From assembly GCA_023132545.1 (NCBI GenBank), contig JAGLYB010000130.1:1-10048 (forward strand): DNA of 10,048 nucleotides. The letters are read 5' to 3'. Shown here one piece after another: positions 5,924 to 10,048 of the stretch (position 1 is its first letter; the number at the start of each line of letters is the position of its first letter). This DNA comes from Candidatus Bipolaricaulota bacterium. GTDB lineage: Bacteria > Bipolaricaulota > Bipolaricaulia > UBA7950 > UBA9294. The notes below the pieces were generated by a model. The model worked only from the letters and a program-made list of their open reading frames with translations. It ran no database searches and was not told the DNA's origin. The position numbers were made by a program, and so were the translations under genes.

Positions 5924-6616
5924 ATGATTCGAACCAAGAATCTATGGTTGGTGTTAGGCCTGGTCGTGAGCTTGTCGTTCGTCGCCGTTGCCGCTACCCC
6001 GTTTACGGAAACGTATGGTGCGGGAGACGCAGCAGTATGGTTCTTCAACAACACCACCGGAGAGACTGCGAACATCCTACATCTGGAGTTCGAGCAAGAA
6101 GTCACCATTAGCAACATCCTCGCAATCGGTGGGAACCTCGTTCCCCTAGGCCCGTTGACAGGAATGGTATTTGATTTCGCCGGAGCACTCACGAAAGGCG
6201 GAACATTCCAGATTTACCTTGCTCCTGCGACTGCGGTTCCCGCGCTCGCGCAGTGGCTCAAGATGGATGAAGCCGGCAACACAATCCCGATCGGTTCGCC
6301 GTACTTCACGTCCGTGGCCGTGCTGGGACGCTTGTTCGGAATCGGCATCGTCGCTGTTCGCGAAGCCAACCCGGCCGCACTCGTAGCTGCATTCGAGCAG
6401 TTCTTCGCGGACAACGCTGCTTATCTAGCGGGATTATCGGAATCGCTTGGCATGTCGCTGGCCGACTCGCTGATGCCCATCATCATGGAATCCCCAGCCG
6501 AGGGAATTGAGAATTTCTTCAATACTATTATGGGCATGTTGGGAGTCACTAGTCTCACGGAAGTGGTAGCAGGCAGTGTCGATTGGGGCGCACTATTTAC
6601 AGTACTTGGTATGTAG
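5924..6616 (+). CDS. Exported protein of unknown family
   Basis: A 230-residue protein that I do not recognise. It opens with a classical signal peptide: MIRTK, a hydrophobic core LWLVLGLVVSLSFV, and a probable signal peptidase I site after AVA (about residue 23). The mature protein begins TPFTETYGAGDAAVWFFNN. Its first ~100 residues look strand-rich (VWFFNN, NILHLEFEQEVTISNIL, GGTFQIYLAP), suggesting a small beta-sandwich domain. The remainder (about 105-230) is Ala- and Gly-rich with several amphipathic helices, including EANPAALVAAFEQFFADNAAYLAGLSESLG (147-176, quoted in parts: EANPAALVAAFEQF and FADNAAYLAGLSESLG). No cysteine, lipobox, sortase motif or catalytic signature is visible. The gene is monocistronic, with a near-consensus promoter, a strong ribosome binding site and a tight terminator, which suggests substantial expression. 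A surface-layer, cell-envelope or matrix role is conceivable but is inference only. Confidence 0.85.
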   Translation: MIRTKNLWLVLGLVVSLSFVAVAATPFTETYGAGDAAVWFFNNTTGETANILHLEFEQEVTISNILAIGGNLVPLGPLTGMVFDFAGALTKGGTFQIYLAPATAVPALAQWLKMDEAGNTIPIGSPYFTSVAVLGRLFGIGIVAVREANPAALVAAFEQFFADNAAYLAGLSESLGMSLADSLMPIIMESPAEGIENFFNTIMGMLGVTSLTEVVAGSVDWGALFTVLGM

Positions 6617-6641
6617 CACACTCGCGATTTGTGAAATCTTG

Positions 6642-6673
6642 AAAGAGAAGGGCTTTGGCCCTTCTCTTTTTTT
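6642..6673 (+). terminator. Intrinsic terminator after the exported orphan
   Basis: AAAGAGAAGGGC pairs perfectly with GCCCTTCTCTTT (12-bp stem, TTTG loop, 6642-6669), and the T tract runs from 6667 to 6673. It lies 25 bases after the stop codon. On the minus strand the same stem follows the xdhA-like stop by about 20 bases but is trailed only by TTTC, so it would act weakly in that direction. Confidence 0.92.
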
Positions 6674-6689
6674 GTTGAGGAGGAGAGTT

Positions 6690-8960
6690 CTAGGCTGGTT
6701 TTAGCAGACCGGCCACGGTTTCCGGATCGAGCGGATACCGCGTGGCACCCCGTCCGATAGCATGTGAGACAGCGCCCGCCACGGCGGCATGGGCAGCCAT
6801 CAGCGGCACTTCGCCGATACCTTTGGCTCCGAACGGTCCTGCCGGGAATTCTGCCTCGATGAAATCGACACCCATGTCGAGGACCACGTCGCGAATGGTG
6901 GGGAGGCGATACGTTGTCAATCCATTGACGATCAGGAAGCCGTCGCGTTGAGGAATATCCTCCATGAGGGCAAATCCGATGCCTTGAGCAACGCCACCTT
7001 GTACTTGTCCTGTGGCCAATGTTCGATTGAGAATGCGCCCTGAATCATGCACAGCCACGAAATCGATCACATCTGTCTCTCCGGTCGTCTGATCAACCTC
7101 CACCTCAGCAATGTGGGTCGCGTAGGCATAGACGGGATAGACGTCGCCAAGCCCGGTTTCCGGGTCCCAGGACACGGGCTCCGTCTTGGCCCAGCCCTCC
7201 ACTGCCGGATCGACGTTGTTGAGCCAGAATGCGCTCGCGATCTCATCCCACCGGGCGCGAATCTCAGACGTGGTGATACCCTGTGCTTGGGCCACGTCTT
7301 CAACTCGTTCACGCAGTTTCCTTGCCGCATCAAGTAACGCCAATCCCGACATCATCGTCCCCCGGGAAGCCACTGTCGGACCTGAGTCGGGAACACGCGA
7401 GGTGTCCACCGGCGCCAGTTGGATTCTCTCAATGGAAATGCCCAATTCCTCGGCAGCGATCTGCAGGAGTGCTGTTGTGAGGCCTTGCCCCATTTCCACA
7501 GTTCCAACAGCCGCGGCAACCGAGCCGTCGGCTTCCAACTTCATGGTGGCGCCTGCCTTGTCCAAGAACGGCGCCTTGCCTCCCAATCCAACACCATACA
7601 GCACGCATGCGATGCCAAGGCCACGGCTCACCTCGTCATGCTCCGCATTGAACTCGGCAACGGCTTCCAGCCGATCCTGCCAACCGATCATCTCGGTGGC
7701 GAGATCGAGCGATTCGGCGATTCCCACACTATTCTCAAGCAATTGCTCAGTTGAAGATCGGTCTCCCGGTTTCAGAACATTGCGTCGCCGGATCTCGGCA
7801 CGATCGATTCCCAGCTTCTCAGCCAGCAAGTCCATCTGCGCCTCGTGGGGGAAGATAACCTGGGGACTTCCAAATCCACGAAATGCACCATTGGGTACCG
7901 TGTTGGTGGCCACTGACTTGGCGTTCACCTTAACGTGGGGAATGCAATAGGGGCCGGCCGCCGTGCATATGCTGCGCCAGAGGACGGCTGACGAGAGCGT
8001 TTGATACGCTCCCGAGTTGAGGATGATATCCACGTCAATGGCCGTGATCGCGCCATCGGTCTTGGCACCGGTTCGATAGCGAACACGCGACGGATGCCGC
8101 TTGCTGGTAGTCAGCATATCTTCCCCGCGATCCAGCACCAGTTTGACCGGTCGGCGTGTTTTCCACGCCATCAAGGCAGCCAGCGAGCAAATCTGAGAAG
8201 GAACGTCTTCCTTGCCCCCAAAGGCACCGCCTGTGGTCGTTTGGATGACACGGATCTTGGACATGGGCAGACCGAGAACCCTAGATACCGCTCGTTGCAC
8301 GTAAAACGGGCACTGCATCGATCCATAGATGGCTAGGCCACCGTTTTCTTCAGGAACAGCAATCCCACCTTGGGTCTCGATGTAGGCATGCTCTTGATAG
8401 CCGGTCTCGTATTCGCCCTCGATGATTACGTCGGCTTCAGCAAAGCCTCGGTCTGTGTCGCCCTTGTGGAGAACCATCTCGTTGAATAGGTTGCCGCCAC
8501 CCTCGGCCGCCTCTTCAAGCGAGACGATCACGGGAGACTCGGGGCGAAGCGCTTCCACTGGATCGGAGACCACGGGAAGCTCTTCATATCGAACGATCAT
8601 GCCCTCGGCAGCTGCCTTGGCCGCCTTTCGAGTCGTTGCCGCAACCAGAGCCACCGGCTCGCCGACGTAGCGAACTATATCACGAGCCAACGCCGGCTGA
8701 TCATCATAGATGACATGCACTACGTTGTCGCCAGGCACGTCGGGGTGCGTAACCACACAGGCTACATCCGGGTTCGCCAGAGCGGACTCTGAATCTACGC
8801 TCAGAATCTTGGCATGTGGATGAGGACTGCGGACAACCCATCCATGGAGCATGCCGGGAAATGCGAGATCGTCAATGTATTTCGCCTCGCCCCGTACCTT
8901 GTCCACTGCATCAGGACGCGGCACTCCAGCTCCAATCAGGGTTGTCCGCTCGTGCGTCAT
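6690..8960 (-). CDS. xdhA: Xanthine dehydrogenase-family hydroxylase, molybdopterin-binding subunit
   Basis: A 756-residue large subunit of the molybdenum hydroxylase family, close in length to E. coli XdhA (about 750). It begins with the typical RPDAVDKVRGEAKYIDDLAFPGMLHG region (15-40). Cofactor and active-site motifs are all kept: SMQCP with Gln216, GGAFGGKED (244-252) with Glu251, AFRGFGSPQ (359-367) with Arg361, EMGQG (489-493) and GPFGAKGIGE (708-717) with catalytic-type Glu717. These residues match those used by xanthine oxidoreductases to bind molybdopterin and hydroxylate purines, so purine hydroxylation is favoured, but related enzymes act on nicotinate and other heterocycles. No Fe-S or FAD domain is present, so it must work with separate small and medium subunits, which are not in this window. 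It starts one base after the stop of the carbamoyltransferase gene, with GGGAGG 11 bases upstream, and is the last gene of its operon. Confidence 0.92.
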   Translation of the reverse strand: MTHERTTLIGAGVPRPDAVDKVRGEAKYIDDLAFPGMLHGWVVRSPHPHAKILSVDSESALANPDVACVVTHPDVPGDNVVHVIYDDQPALARDIVRYVGEPVALVAATTRKAAKAAAEGMIVRYEELPVVSDPVEALRPESPVIVSLEEAAEGGGNLFNEMVLHKGDTDRGFAEADVIIEGEYETGYQEHAYIETQGGIAVPEENGGLAIYGSMQCPFYVQRAVSRVLGLPMSKIRVIQTTTGGAFGGKEDVPSQICSLAALMAWKTRRPVKLVLDRGEDMLTTSKRHPSRVRYRTGAKTDGAITAIDVDIILNSGAYQTLSSAVLWRSICTAAGPYCIPHVKVNAKSVATNTVPNGAFRGFGSPQVIFPHEAQMDLLAEKLGIDRAEIRRRNVLKPGDRSSTEQLLENSVGIAESLDLATEMIGWQDRLEAVAEFNAEHDEVSRGLGIACVLYGVGLGGKAPFLDKAGATMKLEADGSVAAAVGTVEMGQGLTTALLQIAAEELGISIERIQLAPVDTSRVPDSGPTVASRGTMMSGLALLDAARKLRERVEDVAQAQGITTSEIRARWDEIASAFWLNNVDPAVEGWAKTEPVSWDPETGLGDVYPVYAYATHIAEVEVDQTTGETDVIDFVAVHDSGRILNRTLATGQVQGGVAQGIGFALMEDIPQRDGFLIVNGLTTYRLPTIRDVVLDMGVDFIEAEFPAGPFGAKGIGEVPLMAAHAAVAGAVSHAIGRGATRYPLDPETVAGLLKPA

Positions 8961-8961
8961 G

Positions 8962-9984
8962 CTACAGACGGCCTCCCATAGTGAGGGTCATGATCGCCTT
9001 CTGCGTATGCAAACGGTTTTCGGCCTGGTCGTAGATCCACGACAGATCATTATCGCAGACGTCGGGCATGGCCTCATGTCCACGATCTACCGGCATGCAC
9101 TGGAGAAGGTACCCAGGATTGGTCAGCGCCTGTTTCTCGGCGGTGTAGCACCAATCCTTGTGCTTCAGGGCAATCTCGTGTTCCTTCTCCTTGCCGATTT
9201 GGTAACGATCCTTGGTGAACCAATTTCGAGGGAACACCACAGTGGCACCGGCAAGCGCTTTGTCGAGGTCATTCTCGATTGTGAACCGTCCACCCGTAGC
9301 ATCTGCCAGATCGCGGCATTGCTGCATCACGTTGGGATCCATCTCGTACCCCTGTGGATGGGCCACGACAACGTCCATGCCATACATGGACGAGATGAGC
9401 GCTGTGCCTTGAACAGAACAGAGACCGCGAATCCACGGTGTGTAGGCCCACATAATGACGATCTTCTTGCCCTTGACATCTCCCTCCAGCTTTTCATGCA
9501 TGGTGTAGATGTCAGTCAGCGACTGGCAGGGATGGTTGATGTCCGATGCCATGTTGATGACGGGAACGCCGGCATGCTCACCGAATTTCTGCATCACCTC
9601 GTCCCCAAAGCCATAGCGATCAATCGAGTCATCCAGCAACCGGATGCCAATGCCATCGCAGAATCGAGCCATCGCTTTGGCTGTATCCTTGACAGTTTCG
9701 CCCGCACCGGGCTTGTCTTCGAGAGACAGGCGCATGGTTGTCGGGTTGAGGAACTGCGAGTGCCCGCCCAACTGTGTCATGCCAGCTTCAAACGACATAC
9801 GCGTGCGTGTCGAGCCTGAGAAGAATAACATGGCAAACGTCTTGTCTTCGAGGGTGTGGTGCTGCCTTCTACTGTAGTATGCGCCCTTCAGCTGATCGGT
9901 GACCTTCATCGCGATATCGTATTCCTCGCGCGTCCAGTCAAGCTCACTGATGAGATTGCGTCCTGCTAGATCGAACCAACTCAT
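8962..9984 (-). CDS. ygeW: YgeW-like knotted carbamoyltransferase
   Basis: A 340-residue member of the aspartate/ornithine carbamoyltransferase superfamily. The carbamoyl-phosphate loop SGSTRTR (56-62) and HPCQSLTDIY (151-160) are intact. The second domain follows the YgeW pattern: IMWAYTPW (177-184), MDVVVAHPQGYEMDP (203-217), a 'FPRNW' segment (251-255) and HKDWCYTAE (275-283), all resembling the E. coli protein rather than anabolic OTC. The usual HCLP is QCMP (295-298), and the chain is about 50 residues shorter than E. coli YgeW (about 396). YgeW has no settled substrate and lies in a purine-catabolism region beside xdhABC. Here the gene is immediately followed by an xdhA-like gene, so a role in purine or ureide breakdown, handling a carbamoyl group downstream of ring opening, is the natural inference. 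Anabolic arginine synthesis is less likely. A perfect AAGGAGG sits four bases before the ATG. A promoter is not visible in the 64 bases up to the window edge. Confidence 0.8.
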   Translation of the reverse strand: MSWFDLAGRNLISELDWTREEYDIAMKVTDQLKGAYYSRRQHHTLEDKTFAMLFFSGSTRTRMSFEAGMTQLGGHSQFLNPTTMRLSLEDKPGAGETVKDTAKAMARFCDGIGIRLLDDSIDRYGFGDEVMQKFGEHAGVPVINMASDINHPCQSLTDIYTMHEKLEGDVKGKKIVIMWAYTPWIRGLCSVQGTALISSMYGMDVVVAHPQGYEMDPNVMQQCRDLADATGGRFTIENDLDKALAGATVVFPRNWFTKDRYQIGKEKEHEIALKHKDWCYTAEKQALTNPGYLLQCMPVDRGHEAMPDVCDNDLSWIYDQAENRLHTQKAIMTLTMGGRL

Positions 9985-9988
9985 TCTT

Positions 9989-9995
9989 CCTCCTT
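9989..9995 (-). promoter_or_regulatory. Ribosome binding site of the carbamoyltransferase
   Basis: AAGGAGG on the minus strand, four bases before the ATG at 9984, fixes that start. Confidence 0.8.
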
Positions 9996-10008
9996 AGATT
10001 TGGTGCTT

Positions 10009-10026
10009 ACCGCAGAGTTCGCAGAG
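10009..10026. repeat. Short 9-bp tandem repeat (xxCGCAGAG)
   Basis: ACCGCAGAG and TTCGCAGAG are two adjacent 9-base units sharing CGCAGAG. A much decayed third unit may follow (AATCGAGAA). It lies just upstream of the carbamoyltransferase gene near the right edge, so its full extent cannot be seen. Confidence 0.4.
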
Positions 10027-10048
10027 AATCGAGAAAACCGTCCCGAAG

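Noticed and set aside
7186..7950. Long + strand open frame opposite the xdhA-like gene (254 codons)
   Set aside because: Ser/Ala/Arg-rich low-information translation, no ribosome binding site, fully antisense to a gene with intact motifs.
8851..9819. Long + strand open frame opposite the carbamoyltransferase (322 codons)
   Set aside because: It spans the junction of two well-supported minus-strand genes and has no recognisable protein features; it is a side effect of codon bias.
8962..9984. Anabolic ornithine carbamoyltransferase (argF)
   Set aside because: The second-domain motifs (WAYTPW, HPQGYEMDP, HKDW) match YgeW/AOTC-type knotted enzymes rather than OTC, and the neighbour is a molybdenum hydroxylase rather than arginine genes.
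10009..10035. Tandem repeat as the edge of a CRISPR array
   Set aside because: The units are 9 bases and directly adjacent, with no spacers and no cas genes in the window.
1..10048. tRNA, rRNA, insertion sequence or prophage
   Set aside because: I found no tRNA-like cloverleaf, rRNA signature, transposase, integrase or terminal inverted repeats; every stretch over 300 bases is covered by a supported gene.

Overview
The window is a bacterial chromosome segment of moderate, slightly GC-rich composition, densely packed with genes and with no sign of a plasmid, phage or insertion sequence. Bacterial markers include IspD (MEP isoprenoid route), an FtsE/FtsX-type pair, a PrmC release-factor methyltransferase and a YacL-type PIN/TRAM protein. 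Start sites have good Shine-Dalgarno sequences (AAGGA, AAGGAGG). Two promoters resemble the sigma-70 consensus and there is one textbook intrinsic terminator. The composition and the orphan secreted protein would suit an uncultured, deep-branching bacterium (Bipolaricaulota-like lineages came to mind), but nothing here fixes the phylum and that guess is weak.

Left part (1-3481): the 3' part of a membrane flippase-like gene (LPG synthase TM / UPF0104 family) enters from the left on the + strand. It converges with a three-gene minus-strand operon, prmC-ftsE-ftsX. Both junctions in that operon are ATGA stop/start overlaps, so translation is probably coupled. The FtsE-like ATPase has lost the LSGGQ signature and the switch histidine, which is the main molecular oddity of the window.

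Middle (3482-5838): a compact divergent control region separates prmC from a + strand operon, yacL-(small beta-propeller lipoprotein)-ispD. This region holds two overlapping, oppositely oriented promoter candidates and a perfect hairpin in the presumed yacL leader. The yacL-ispD neighbourhood is also known from Bacillus, but here a half-size PD40 propeller lipoprotein sits between them, overlapping ispD by ATGA, and ispF does not follow.

Right of the middle (5839-6689): a stand-alone transcription unit with a near-consensus promoter, a strong ribosome binding site and a perfect 12-bp-stem terminator. It encodes one exported protein of unknown family.

Right part (6690-10048): a minus-strand pair with one base between the genes, a YgeW-like carbamoyltransferase followed by the molybdopterin subunit of a xanthine dehydrogenase-family hydroxylase. 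The pairing recalls the E. coli xdhABC-ygeV-ygeW purine-catabolism region. The FAD and Fe-S subunits are not in the window. A short 9-bp tandem repeat lies at the right edge, upstream of the pair. The most useful leads are the degenerate FtsE, the carbamoyltransferase with QCMP in place of HCLP, the orphan exported protein with its own strong signals, and the half-propeller lipoprotein.
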